Source of the DNA: Pseudoduganella dura
Lineage (GTDB): Bacteria; Pseudomonadota; Gammaproteobacteria; Burkholderiales; Burkholderiaceae_D
Direction of reading: 5' to 3'
DNA length: 64,000 nucleotides
NCBI RefSeq assembly: GCF_009727155.1
Contig: NZ_WNWM01000002.1
Coordinates: 5,890,001 to 5,954,000 of the forward strand
Both the position numbers and the translations under genes were made by a program. Of the stretch, positions 32,230 through 40,603 are shown piece after piece; the stretch's first letter is position 1, and the number at the start of each line of letters is the position of its first letter. The notes under the pieces were generated by a model that was not told the DNA's origin, ran no database searches, and saw only the letters and a list, made by a program, of their open reading frames with translations.

Positions 32230-34127
32230 GTGTCCACCGATGCGGTCTTGAGTTCGATTATGAAGCAGGCGCCCGTATCGCTTTGTTCGGCGCGCAGGCT
32301 GCCGCCGAAGTCCCGGATGATCTGCTCCGAAATGGCAAGGCCCAGGCCGAGGCCTTCGCCCTGCGGCTTGGTGGTGAAGAAGGGCTCGAACAGGCGGGCG
32401 CGCGCCTCGTCCGACAGGCCGGGGCCGCCGTCGCGCACGCGGATCTGCACCGACCCGGGCACTTCCGTCACGCTTACCGACAGTTCGCGCCGCGCGCCGC
32501 GCTCCAGCGTGCCCAGCGCGTCGAGCGCGTTGGTCATCAGGTTGAGCAGAACCTGTTCGAGCCGGTTGATGTCGCACAGCGCGTAAATGTCGCCCTGGCT
32601 GATGTCGAGCGTGAACGCCACCTTGTCCAGTTCCAGGCGGCGCTCCACCAGTACCAGCGCGTTCGCGATCGCGGTGTGGATGGAGGCGGGCGCCAGCGCG
32701 GCGTTCGACTTGCGCGCGAAGCTTTTCAGCTTGCCCGTGATGCCGCCCATGCGCGCCACGATCTGCGAGATCTTCGCCAGGTTCTGCCTGGCTTCGTCCA
32801 TGCGGCCGCGCTCGAGCAGCAGCACGGCGTTGTCGGACATGGTGCGTAGCGCCGTCAGCGGCTGGTTCAGTTCATGCGTGATGCTGGCCGACATCTGGCC
32901 CAGCACGGCCATCTTGCCGGCCTGGTACAGCTCGTTCTGCGTGCGGTGCAGCTGCTGCTCGGCCTGACGTCGCACCTCCACCTCGTCGCTCAGGCTTTGC
33001 GTCGTGCGCGCCAGCCGCGCGGTGCGTTCGGCCACCATCAGTTCCAGGTTGTCGTAGGCCTCCTGCAACTGCTCCCTGGCCTGCAGGCGCTGGAGGATGC
33101 CGCGCTGGCGCTGGCGCAGGTACAGGAACAGCAGCAGCAGGAAGCTGTACGCCATGCAGGCGAACAGCGCGGCCGCGCGGGCGTTGGCGCGCGCCTGGCT
33201 CAGGTCCGACAGGTAGGTGTATGTCCAGTTGCGCGGCGCCATCGAGCGCGTTTGCGCCAGCAGCGGCGGCGCGCCGTCGCCGATGGCGACCACGCGCGTG
33301 CCGTCGGCGCGCGCTTCGTCACGGCGCAGGGGCAGGGCGGGCAGCGGCAGGCGGTGATACTGGCGTGTCTGTTCCAGATGGGCGCGCACGCTGCCGGACA
33401 AGGGGCGCAGCGTGTGGTATTTCCAGGCCGGTGCGGAGGACAGGAACACCACGCCGTTGGCGTCGGCCAGCATCACCTTGTCCGCGCCCTGCACCCAGCC
33501 GCGTTCCTGCTCCTCGATGTTCACCTTCACCACCGCCACGCCCAGCATGCGGCCGTCGCGGTGGACGCCGCGAGCGTAGAAGTAGCCCGGCTCGCCGCTG
33601 GTGGTACCCACGCCGTAGAAGCCGCTCGGGCGGCCGCGCAGCGCGTCCCGCAGGTACGGCCTGAAGCCGATGCTGTCGCCGACGAAGCTGTCCTTCTGCC
33701 GCCAGTTGCTGGCCGCCAGCGTGCGGCCCCGCAGGTCGACGATATAGATGATGCGCGAACCGGCCTGCCTGCTCAGCCGCTCCAGGTAGCCGTTCACTTC
33801 CTGCCGGCGCGCGCTGTCCCCGGGATGCTCCAGCAGGGCCAGCACATCCTTGTCCAGCTCCAGCATGTGCGGCAGGAAGTCGTATTTGTCGAGCAGGTTT
33901 TCCAGGCTGGCCGCGTACACTTCGAGGCGCTGCGCGCCTGCGGCGCGCAGGCGTTCCGTGCTGATCTTCTCCGTCCACCAGTACGCGGCGCAGGCGAATG
34001 CCACGCCCACCGCCAGCGCCACGCACCATGCCAGGTGCGCAGGCCGCAGGTGTGCCAGGCGCGCGAAAGGCGGCGAGGCGGCCGCCTGTGTGGCCGGGCT
34101 GGCAATGTTGTCGAACGGGGCTGGCAT
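32226..34127 (-). CDS. dctB: C4-dicarboxylate sensor histidine kinase
   Basis: A 633-residue membrane kinase. One hydrophobic helix (WCVALAVGVAFACAAYWW) near residue 35, a periplasmic Cache/PDC sensor to about 280 (IIYIVDLRGRTLAASNWRQKDSFVG; GFYGVGTTSGEPGYFYARGV), a second helix, a coiled coil, then DHp (MSASITHELNQPLTALRT) and HATPase (N box NLMTNALDAL, G boxes DGGPGL and GEGLGLGLAIS). ATG 34127 is preferred; the upstream in-frame TTG at 34187 would place the start inside an inverted repeat. It overlaps dctD by four bases. Confidence 0.92.
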
Positions 34128-34155
34128 CCTGGCCACTATAGCAAAGCGCGGGCAA

Positions 34156-34314
34156 GTGTCCTGAATCAGAAATTCGTTGATTACCAAATTTGACGAAATC
34201 GTCTTGAGGCAAGGCGGAAATGCCCGGTAAGGCCGGGGCCTTTCCGGGTATTTTCAACGCAGCATCGGGGCGATTCTCGTTGAATTTGTTCAACGAATCT
34301 CTGATTCGGGACAC
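34156..34314. repeat. Long-range 25-bp inverted repeat flanking a 109-bp core
   Basis: The 25 bases at 34156-34180 (starting GTGTCCTGAATCAG, ending ATTCGTTGA) and the reverse complement of 34290-34314 agree at 23 of 25 positions. The core contains the terminator-like hairpin at 34221 and the dyad TCGTTGAA/TTCAACGA (34278-34297). The right arm abuts the porin stop codon; the left arm lies before dctB. It may be a small mobile element (MITE-like) or a regulatory loop site. Confidence 0.65.
34221..34254 (-). terminator. Hairpin after the porin gene (terminator or attenuator)
   Basis: CCCGGTAAGGCC (34223-34234) pairs with GGCCTTTCCGGG (34237-34248) apart from one mismatch, and is followed by TATTTTC on the plus side. 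It may reduce read-through from the porin gene into dctB. Confidence 0.45.
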
Positions 34315-35303
34315 TAGAACACGTGGCGCAATCCCAGGTTCAGTGCGGCGTTGCCGGTACCATCGTCGGTGGCGTTGCCCACCTTGAAGTCCGCGCCGTT
34401 GTCGTTGCCGATATGGCCGTAGGCCGTGTACAGGTCGGTGCGGCGCGACAGCGCGTACGTGTAGCCGACGGCGAACTGCCGCGCATCGCGCCGTGCGGCC
34501 GTGCGGTCGTCGTGCCGGATGGCGGACAGCATCACGTGGTGCGCGCCCGTCGCATAGCCCATGCCGAGCAGTGCATCGCGGCTGTCCGCGCCGCCCAGGC
34601 CGCGGGTGCGCACGTGGGCCGCGTGCGCCGTGAACGCGCCCAGCGTGTAGCGCATCGCCAGCAGCGCGTTGCTGACGTGGTCCGGCAGCAGCGCATCCTC
34701 GCGGCGATGGTGGGCCAGCACCACGGCCAGCGCGCCGGGCGCATAGCTCAGCGCGCCGCTGGTCACGCGCTTGCGACCGGCGTCTCCGGCCACCTCCCCG
34801 GCGCCGTATGCCACCTCGGCCGACCACCCGGCCACCTTCGGCGTGCCGTAAACCACGGCATTGTCCATGCGGCGGTTGCCGGCGATGATGTTCATCGCCT
34901 GGCCGGCGAATCCGTCGCAGAACGGATCGGCCACGTCGCGCAGGGCCTTGTAGTAGGGAGACAGCTGGCGGCCCGCGCTCAGGCTGCCGAACGCGCCGCT
35001 CAGGCCCACCCAGGCCTGGCGGCCGAAGAAGGTGCCGCCCTGGCCCGATGTGCCGGTGTCGATGTTGAAGCCGCTCTCCAGCACGAAGTTGGCGGACAGG
35101 CCGCCGCCCAGGGCCTCGGTGCCCTTGAAGCCCACGCGCGAGCCCGAGGCCACGCCGCTGCTGAGCATCGTGCGGTTGCCGTCGGGGGTGCCGTACTCGG
35201 CCACCAGGCCGGCGTCCACCACGCCGTAGACCTTGACCTGGGTTTGTTGTGCGTGGGCGGCCGCGCAGGCCAGTGCCAGCGCGGCGGTTGCTGCATGTTT
35301 CAT
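34314..35303 (-). CDS. Gram-negative porin
   Basis: A 329-residue outer-membrane porin with signal peptide (AATAALALACAAAHAQQ), the QVKVYGVVDAGLVAEYG opening typical of beta-proteobacterial trimeric porins, a FFGRQAWVGLSGAFGSLSAGRQ segment and C-terminal RHVF. ATG 35303 is preceded by GGAG. It lies 23 bp after dctA and is transcribed with it, so it may give outer-membrane entry to dicarboxylates under DctBD control. Confidence 0.88.
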   Translation of the reverse strand: MKHAATAALALACAAAHAQQTQVKVYGVVDAGLVAEYGTPDGNRTMLSSGVASGSRVGFKGTEALGGGLSANFVLESGFNIDTGTSGQGGTFFGRQAWVGLSGAFGSLSAGRQLSPYYKALRDVADPFCDGFAGQAMNIIAGNRRMDNAVVYGTPKVAGWSAEVAYGAGEVAGDAGRKRVTSGALSYAPGALAVVLAHHRREDALLPDHVSNALLAMRYTLGAFTAHAAHVRTRGLGGADSRDALLGMGYATGAHHVMLSAIRHDDRTAARRDARQFAVGYTYALSRRTDLYTAYGHIGNDNGADFKVGNATDDGTGNAALNLGLRHVF

Positions 35304-35326
35304 GGTGTCTCCGTATTATTCTTGAT

Positions 35327-36613
35327 TCAGGCTGCGTGGATGTGGCTGTGCTGCGCGTCATGCCCGGCGCGCGCGGGATCGGGCTCTTCCAGCGCGCCTT
35401 CCCACTTGGCCACCACGGCGGTCGCCACGGCGTTGCCGACGGCGTTCGTGGCCGAGCGGCCCATGTCGAGGAACTGGTCGACACCCATCAGCAGCAGCAG
35501 GCCCGCTTCAGGGATGTGGAACTGGGTCAGCGTGGCGGCGATCACCACCAGCGATGCGCGCGGCACGCCCGCCATGCCCTTGGAAGTCAGCATCAGCAGC
35601 AGCAGCATGGTGATCTGCGTGCCCACCGACAGGTCGATGCCGTACGCCTGGGCGATGAACAGCACGGCGAAGGTGCAGTACATCATCGAGCCGTCCAGGT
35701 TGAACGAATAGCCCATCGGCAGCACGAAGCTGGAGATGCGCCGCTGCACGCCGAACTTGTCGAGCGCCACCAGTAACTTGGGATACGCCGCTTCCGAGCT
35801 GGCGGTGGAGAAGGCCAGCAGGAACGGTTCGCGGATCAGGCCGACCAGGCGGAACACGCGCGGCCCCAGCACCAGGAAACCCGCGCCGATCAGCAGCGCC
35901 CACAGGCAGAACAGGCCCAGGTAGAAGCCGCCCATGAACTTGGCGAACGTGGCCAGGATGCCCAGGCCGTTGGTGGTAACGACCGACGCCATGGCGGCGA
36001 ACACCGCCAGCGGCGCCATGTTCATGATCGCGCCGGTAATGCGCAACATCACCTGCGCCAGCTCGTCCACCACGCCCAGCAGGCGTTTGCCGGAGTCGCC
36101 CAGCGCGCCGAGCGCGGAGCCGAAGAAGATCGAGAACACCAGCACCTGCAGGATCTCGTTGTTGGCCATCGCCTCGATCGGCGACTTCGGCACCACGTGC
36201 GTGACAAAGTCCTTCAGCGTGAATGCCGCGGTTTTCAGGCCGGTGGTGGCGTCCGCGGCCGGCAGCGGCAAGCCGAGGTTCGTGCCGAGCTGGAGCAGGT
36301 TGGACAGCACCATGCCCAGTGCCAGCGATACCAGCGACGCCGCCAGGAACCAGGCGAACGCCTTCGCGCCGATGCGGCCGGCGGCCTTGCCGTCCGCCAG
36401 GTTGGCGATGCCGACGGTCAGCGTGGAAAACACCAGCAGCGCGATGATCATCTTGATCAGGCGCAGGAAGATATCCGTCACCAGCGAGATGTGGGCGGAA
36501 ATGTCGCCCGTGACCTGTTTATCGGGGAACAGGGTATGACAGGCATAGCCGACCGCGATGCCGAGCAGCATCGCGATCAGGATATAGAGTGTAAGGGGGC
36601 GCTTTTTCTGCAT
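35327..36613 (-). CDS. dctA: C4-dicarboxylate:cation symporter
   Basis: A 428-residue member of the DAACS family importing succinate, fumarate and malate. The substrate-binding hallmarks are present: AFSTASSEAAYPKLL (serine-rich hairpin), LPMGYSFNLDGSMMYCTFAVLFIAQ and MDQFLDMGRSATNAVGNAVA-like VDQFLDMGRSATNAVGN. ATG 36613 with GGAGA upstream is chosen over the in-frame 36649, because the predicted sigma-54 start site (about 36660) would leave the longer form almost no leader. The C-terminus is His/Asp-rich. It heads the dctA-porin-dctB-dctD set. Confidence 0.92.
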   Translation of the reverse strand: MQKKRPLTLYILIAMLLGIAVGYACHTLFPDKQVTGDISAHISLVTDIFLRLIKMIIALLVFSTLTVGIANLADGKAAGRIGAKAFAWFLAASLVSLALGMVLSNLLQLGTNLGLPLPAADATTGLKTAAFTLKDFVTHVVPKSPIEAMANNEILQVLVFSIFFGSALGALGDSGKRLLGVVDELAQVMLRITGAIMNMAPLAVFAAMASVVTTNGLGILATFAKFMGGFYLGLFCLWALLIGAGFLVLGPRVFRLVGLIREPFLLAFSTASSEAAYPKLLVALDKFGVQRRISSFVLPMGYSFNLDGSMMYCTFAVLFIAQAYGIDLSVGTQITMLLLLMLTSKGMAGVPRASLVVIAATLTQFHIPEAGLLLLMGVDQFLDMGRSATNAVGNAVATAVVAKWEGALEEPDPARAGHDAQHSHIHAA

Positions 36614-36670
36614 TGCAGTCTCCGTTTTTTTAGAAACCGCGGTGGCCACCGCGGAAGGTGGCTCCTAATT

Positions 36671-36686
36671 AGCAAGCGCTGTGCCT
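36671..36686 (-). promoter_or_regulatory. Sigma-54 promoter of dctA
   Basis: On the minus strand AGGCACAGCGCTTGCT matches the sigma-54 consensus TGGCAC-N5-TTGCW with the invariant GG and GC exactly 10 bases apart. Transcription would begin near 36660, 47 bp before the dctA ATG. The local activator DctD supports it. Confidence 0.8.
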
Positions 36687-36845
36687 GACCAGATCGAATG
36701 GCTAAGTTGCTGATTTGATTACGAAGTTTCTGGCGCCTGGGGCAAAAACGTATGAGGAATTGGACTGGCGCGCCGTGACGGGTCCGATAAATCGGACGGG
36801 GCTGTGGGAGGTTGCCGGAAATGCCGGGAACGGCGCATTGCGATG

Positions 36846-36857
36846 GGAAACGTTTCC
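36846..36857. promoter_or_regulatory. Palindrome GGAAACGTTTCC before the ABC/SCO operon
   Basis: A perfect 12-bp palindrome with central CG, 85 bp upstream of the binding-protein gene at 36942. The form is typical of LacI-family operators. No cognate regulator is encoded next to it. Confidence 0.4.
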
Positions 36858-36941
36858 GGTCAAACGGTCCCGGCCATTCCGCCGGCAGCGAGGTGATGTA
36901 CAATCCGGCAACAATTCATTACAACGAGACCGGCCGAAACC

Positions 36942-37991
36942 ATGAGGCGAGAGACTACCCATGTCGTGCATCAGGCGCGCCGCCGCCAGCTGCTGAAAGG
37001 CGCGGTGGCCGCGGCGCTGCCTGGCGCGCTGCCGGTAGCCGCCGGCGCTGCCAGGGACACCGCCGCGCCGCTGGCCGTCGGCGGCCTGCCCGTGACGTGC
37101 AACCTGACGCTGCCGATCGCCTGCGTGGCCAGGTCGAACGCCAATGCGCGCCTCGGTCTCGGTCCCGCGCCGTTCGCCTACCATAAGTTCAGCGGCTGGC
37201 CGGAGATCAAGGAATCGCTGATGACCGGCCGCATCCAGGCGGCTTACATGCTGGCGCCGCTCGTGATGGACCTGGTCGACAGCCGTATCCCGATGAAGAT
37301 CGTTTCGCTCGGCCACCGCTCCGGCGCGGTGATCATGGTGCGCACCGACTCGGCGTTCCGGAACTTCCGCGACCTGCGCGGCAAGAGCGTGGCCGTGCCG
37401 AGCCGCTTCGCGGTGGACTACCTGTTCCTGCGCAAGATGCTGGCACGCGAGAACATGGTGCTGAAGGATATCCAGGTGATCGAGATGGCCCCGCCCGACA
37501 TGCCTGCCGCGCTGTACGCGAAGGCGGTCGACGCCTACTGCACCGGCGAGCCGTTCGGCGCCTCCGCCCAGCGTGCCGGCTATGCCCGGCCGCTGGCCAT
37601 GACGCGCGACGAATGGCGCAACTACATCTGCTGCGTGCTGACCGTGCGCGAAGACGTGATCCGCACCGAACGCCCGCTGGTGCAGGACCTGGTCGATCAC
37701 ATCCAGGCTTCCGGCACCTGGCTGGACCAGGGCCCGGCCAACCGCGACCGGGCGGCGCAACTTGCCGGCGGCAGGAAGTTCTTCAACCAGGATCCGAAGA
37801 TCATCAAGTTCGTCATGGATAACCCGCACGACCGCGTGACCTACGGCGACCTGCGCATGATCCGCGCCGAGTTCGACGAACTGATGCAGCTCTCGGTCGA
37901 GGCGCGTACCCTGAAGCGCCCGATCGCCTTCGACCGCTATGTGGACGAAAGCTTCGTCAAGGCGGTCCGTCCGCTGAAATTGATCCTGTGA
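36942..37991 (+). CDS. NrtA/SsuA-type ABC substrate-binding protein
   Basis: A 349-residue periplasmic binding protein of the nitrate/sulfonate/taurine (NMT1-like) class. The N-terminus has a Tat-like motif (ARRRQLLKGAVAAALPGALPVAAGA), implying folded export. The fold is indicated by YHKFSGWPEIKESLMTGRIQAAYMLAPLVMDL and LRGKSVAVPSRFAVDYLFLRKML. The two adjacent Cys in NYICCVL are unusual. It leads a five-gene operon with SCO and cupredoxin-like genes between it and the permease, so its ligand may be a copper complex or a substrate whose use needs copper. The sequence alone does not settle this. Confidence 0.85.
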   Translation: MRRETTHVVHQARRRQLLKGAVAAALPGALPVAAGAARDTAAPLAVGGLPVTCNLTLPIACVARSNANARLGLGPAPFAYHKFSGWPEIKESLMTGRIQAAYMLAPLVMDLVDSRIPMKIVSLGHRSGAVIMVRTDSAFRNFRDLRGKSVAVPSRFAVDYLFLRKMLARENMVLKDIQVIEMAPPDMPAALYAKAVDAYCTGEPFGASAQRAGYARPLAMTRDEWRNYICCVLTVREDVIRTERPLVQDLVDHIQASGTWLDQGPANRDRAAQLAGGRKFFNQDPKIIKFVMDNPHDRVTYGDLRMIRAEFDELMQLSVEARTLKRPIAFDRYVDESFVKAVRPLKLIL

Positions 37992-38001
37992 GAGCCTTGC
38001 C

Positions 38002-38625
38002 GTGAACCCAGCGTTGAAACGATTGATCGCATCCTTGCTGCTGTGCGCGGCCGCGGCCCAGGTCCAGGCCGGGGAGCAGGCCCGGGCACAAATCCAGGCG
38101 GGGACCCGGACCCTCAAGGCCGGCGTGTTCGACCCGCCGCGCGCCGCGCCCGACATCGCGCTGCCCGCTTCGACCGGCAAGCCGTTCCGGCTGTCCGGTT
38201 TACGCGGCAAGGTCGTGGTGCTGGAATTCGGCTTTTCCCATTGCGAGTCGGTATGCCCGGTGTCGCTGGCATCGCTCGCGCAGGCGCGCAAGCTGCTGGG
38301 CGCCGCCGCGGAGGATGTGCAGGTGCTGTTCATCACCGTCGATCCGGCGCGCGATACCGCCGCGCGGCTGCGCACGTACCTGGCGCAGTTCGACGCAAGC
38401 TTCATCGGCATCACCGGCAGCGAGGCGCAGGTCGCGCAATTGCTGAAGAACTACGGCATCAGCGCCGCCAGGCGCCCGATCGGCGGCAGCACGACGGACT
38501 ACTCGATGAGCCATTCGTCCTACCTGTACTTCATCGATCGCCAAGGCATGCAGCGCGCAATGATGCCGTTCGGGCGGCCCGCCGCCGACATCGCCCACGA
38601 CCTGGCGATCCTGCTCGAGCGCTGA
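38002..38625 (+). CDS. SCO1/SenC/PrrC family copper-handling thioredoxin-fold protein
   Basis: A 207-residue exported protein with a signal peptide (LIASLLLCAAAAQVQA). The copper site of SCO proteins is complete: CESVC (residues 76-80) and the distal His in DYSMSHSSYLYFID. SCO proteins deliver Cu(I) to the CuA site of cytochrome oxidase or act as thiol-disulfide reductases on copper proteins. It lies 10 bp after the binding-protein gene and 3 bp before the cupredoxin-like gene; a periplasmic copper-delivery role to that protein is the natural reading. Confidence 0.92.
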   Translation: MNPALKRLIASLLLCAAAAQVQAGEQARAQIQAGTRTLKAGVFDPPRAAPDIALPASTGKPFRLSGLRGKVVVLEFGFSHCESVCPVSLASLAQARKLLGAAAEDVQVLFITVDPARDTAARLRTYLAQFDASFIGITGSEAQVAQLLKNYGISAARRPIGGSTTDYSMSHSSYLYFIDRQGMQRAMMPFGRPAADIAHDLAILLER

Positions 38626-38628
38626 ACG

Positions 38629-39060
38629 ATGGAACGCGTGCGAGTCTGTGGGCGGTGGTGGCTGCTGAACGCCGCCGCGGCCGTCGTCGCCGGCGCGCCG
38701 CTGCTTGCCGCCTGGGCGCCGCTGCCGGCCGGTAGCCGCGACGAGCTGTTCGAGATTCCCGCGGGTACGTGGGCACGCCGCATGGCGGGCGACAAGGTCG
38801 ATATCCTGCCGTCCACCATCACCCTGACGGCCGGTGTCCGGGACATTCTCCTGCTGCGCAACAGCGATACGGTGCCGCAGGTGTTCGGCCCCGTGCTGGT
38901 CATGCCGGGCCAGGATTTCCGGCTGCCGTTCGAAACGGTGTCGGTCAACGAATTCAACTGCACCGCGCACAGCAGCGGCTCGATGAAGGTCATCGTCGAG
39001 CCGTGGCCCGCGCCGGGTATCGCGCGCCTGCGGTGGCGCATGACCCGCCTGTCCCGTTAA
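38629..39060 (+). CDS. Membrane-anchored cupredoxin-like protein with an incomplete copper site
   Basis: A 143-residue protein: one N-terminal hydrophobic helix (LLNAAAAVVAGAPLLAAW) then a cupredoxin domain (residues 40-125). C111, H114 and M119 in NEFNCTAHSSGSMKVIVEP have the spacing C-x2-H-x4-M of plastocyanin/pseudoazurin. The first ligand, normally His in a N-x-D-x-x-P-H motif, is Gln here (NSDTVPQVFGP, Q84). So it may bind Cu(I) with three ligands, or use Gln as a ligand. The likely copper donor is the SCO protein encoded 3 bp upstream. Confidence 0.78.
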   Translation: MERVRVCGRWWLLNAAAAVVAGAPLLAAWAPLPAGSRDELFEIPAGTWARRMAGDKVDILPSTITLTAGVRDILLLRNSDTVPQVFGPVLVMPGQDFRLPFETVSVNEFNCTAHSSGSMKVIVEPWPAPGIARLRWRMTRLSR

Positions 39061-39078
39061 GAAAGGAACCCGCGACCC

Positions 39079-39837
39079 GTGGAAAAGTTCAACAAGGCCT
39101 GGCCTCCGATCCTGCTGATGGCGCTGCTGACGGGCGCCTGGCACTACGCCGTCGTCGCGACGCACAGCGTGATTTTCCCCACGCCGCAGCAGGTGCTGGA
39201 AGGCACTCTCGAACTGGCTCGCGACGGTACCCTGTGGCAGCACATCGGCGCTTCGCTCGGGCGCGTGGCCACCGGCTTCATCCTGGCGGTGCTGGTTGCC
39301 GTGCCCCTCGGCCTGTGGATGGGCCGCGTGAACACGGTGTACACCACGCTCAACCCGGTATTCCAGATCCTGCGGCCGATCTCGCCGATCGCCTGGATTC
39401 CGCTGGCCATCCTGTGGTTCGGCGTGGGCGACGTGTCGCCCGTGTTCCTGATTTTCCTTGCGGCCGTGTTCCCGATGATCGTGCAGACCGCGAACGGCGT
39501 GCACACGATCGAACAGCGCTACCTGCATGCGGCACTGAACTTCGGTGTTTCACGCCGCAAGATGTTCCGGCAGGTGGTGATCCCGGCGGTGCTGCCGGAT
39601 ATCGTGGTGGGCATGCGCATCAGCCTGGGCGTGGCGTGGCTGGTGGTGGTGGCGGCCGAGATGATCGTGCGCGGCTCGGGGCTGGGCTTCATGATCATCG
39701 ACGCGCGCAATGCCGGCAACCGCTACGACCTGGTCATCGCCGCGATGGCCATCATCGGCATCATCGGCCTGCTGCTGGACGTGGCGATGCGCCGGCTGGA
39801 AGGGTTGAACTCGGTAAGGTGGCGCTATGGAAAATAA
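39079..39837 (+). CDS. SsuC/TauC-type ABC transporter permease
   Basis: A 252-residue inner-membrane permease with six hydrophobic segments. The cytoplasmic EAA loop is visible as HAALNFGVSRRKMFRQVVIPAVLPDIVVGMRISLGVAW, as in nitrate/sulfonate/taurine permeases. AAAGGAA lies near the ATG. It overlaps the ATPase gene by 11 bp. It completes, with the ATPase and the binding protein at 36942, a full importer. Confidence 0.92.
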   Translation: MEKFNKAWPPILLMALLTGAWHYAVVATHSVIFPTPQQVLEGTLELARDGTLWQHIGASLGRVATGFILAVLVAVPLGLWMGRVNTVYTTLNPVFQILRPISPIAWIPLAILWFGVGDVSPVFLIFLAAVFPMIVQTANGVHTIEQRYLHAALNFGVSRRKMFRQVVIPAVLPDIVVGMRISLGVAWLVVVAAEMIVRGSGLGFMIIDARNAGNRYDLVIAAMAIIGIIGLLLDVAMRRLEGLNSVRWRYGK

Positions 39838-40573
39838 AATCGTGATCGACGATATCCGCAAGGGCTTCGCCAAGGGCGGCGCGACCTTGCCGGTGATCGA
39901 TGGCCTGGACCTGGCGGTGGGCGATGGCGAGTTCGTCGCCATCGTCGGCCCGTCGGGGTGCGGCAAGTCGACCCTGATGAAGATCATCTCGGGCTTCGAG
40001 CCGCCCGACACGGGCAGCGTGCGCATCGATGGCACGGCGCTGCGCGGGCCGGGGCCGACGGGCATCGTGATCTCGCAGCATGGTTCGGTGTTCCCGTGGC
40101 TGACGGTGCAGGAAAACCTGATGTTCGGGCTGAACACGGGCGGCGCGGCCGAAAAACGCCGGCTGGCCGACCACTATGCCGACATGGTGGGCCTGAAGGG
40201 CTTCGAGCAGGCCTACCCGCGCGAACTGTCCGGCGGCATGCTCAAGCGCGTGGAGATCGCGCGTGCACTGGTCGTCAAGCCCCAGATCCTGTACATGGAC
40301 GAGCCGTTTTCAGCACTCGACGCCCTGATGAACCTGCATATGCGTAACGAACTGCTGCGCATCCTGCAGGAAGAACGCCACACGGTCGTGCTGATCACCC
40401 ATGACGTGGAAGAGGCGTTGTACCTGGCCGACCGCATCATGGTGCTGTCGCCGCGGCCGGCGAGGATCCGCAGGAGCTTCACTGTCGGCGAGCCGCACCC
40501 CCGCAAGCTGTCCAACCCCGGCCTGCAGCGGATGAAGGACGACATCCTCGCCGAACTGGGCCTGACGACCTGA
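39827..40573 (+). CDS. SsuB/TauB-type ABC transporter ATPase
   Basis: A 248-residue ATP-binding subunit. Walker A GPSGCGKST (near residue 43), Q-loop ISQHGSVFPW, signature LSGGMLKRVEIARAL, Walker B ILYMDEPFSALD and H-loop LITHDVEEAL are all present. The signature has Leu-Lys where family members usually have Arg-Gln. It is the last gene of the five-gene operon and stops 30 bp before the convergent MipA gene. Confidence 0.93.
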   Translation: MENKIVIDDIRKGFAKGGATLPVIDGLDLAVGDGEFVAIVGPSGCGKSTLMKIISGFEPPDTGSVRIDGTALRGPGPTGIVISQHGSVFPWLTVQENLMFGLNTGGAAEKRRLADHYADMVGLKGFEQAYPRELSGGMLKRVEIARALVVKPQILYMDEPFSALDALMNLHMRNELLRILQEERHTVVLITHDVEEALYLADRIMVLSPRPARIRRSFTVGEPHPRKLSNPGLQRMKDDILAELGLTT

Positions 40574-40603
40574 CGGCGCCAACGCCGCCGGCCGATCCAG
40601 CGC

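Larger units (their letters stand above)
36614..36941. other. Divergent promoter region, dctA versus copper-linked ABC operon
   Basis: This 328-bp gap holds the sigma-54 promoter for dctA (36671) and the palindrome GGAAACGTTTCC (36846) ahead of the plus-strand operon. No gene is visible in it. Confidence 0.6.
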
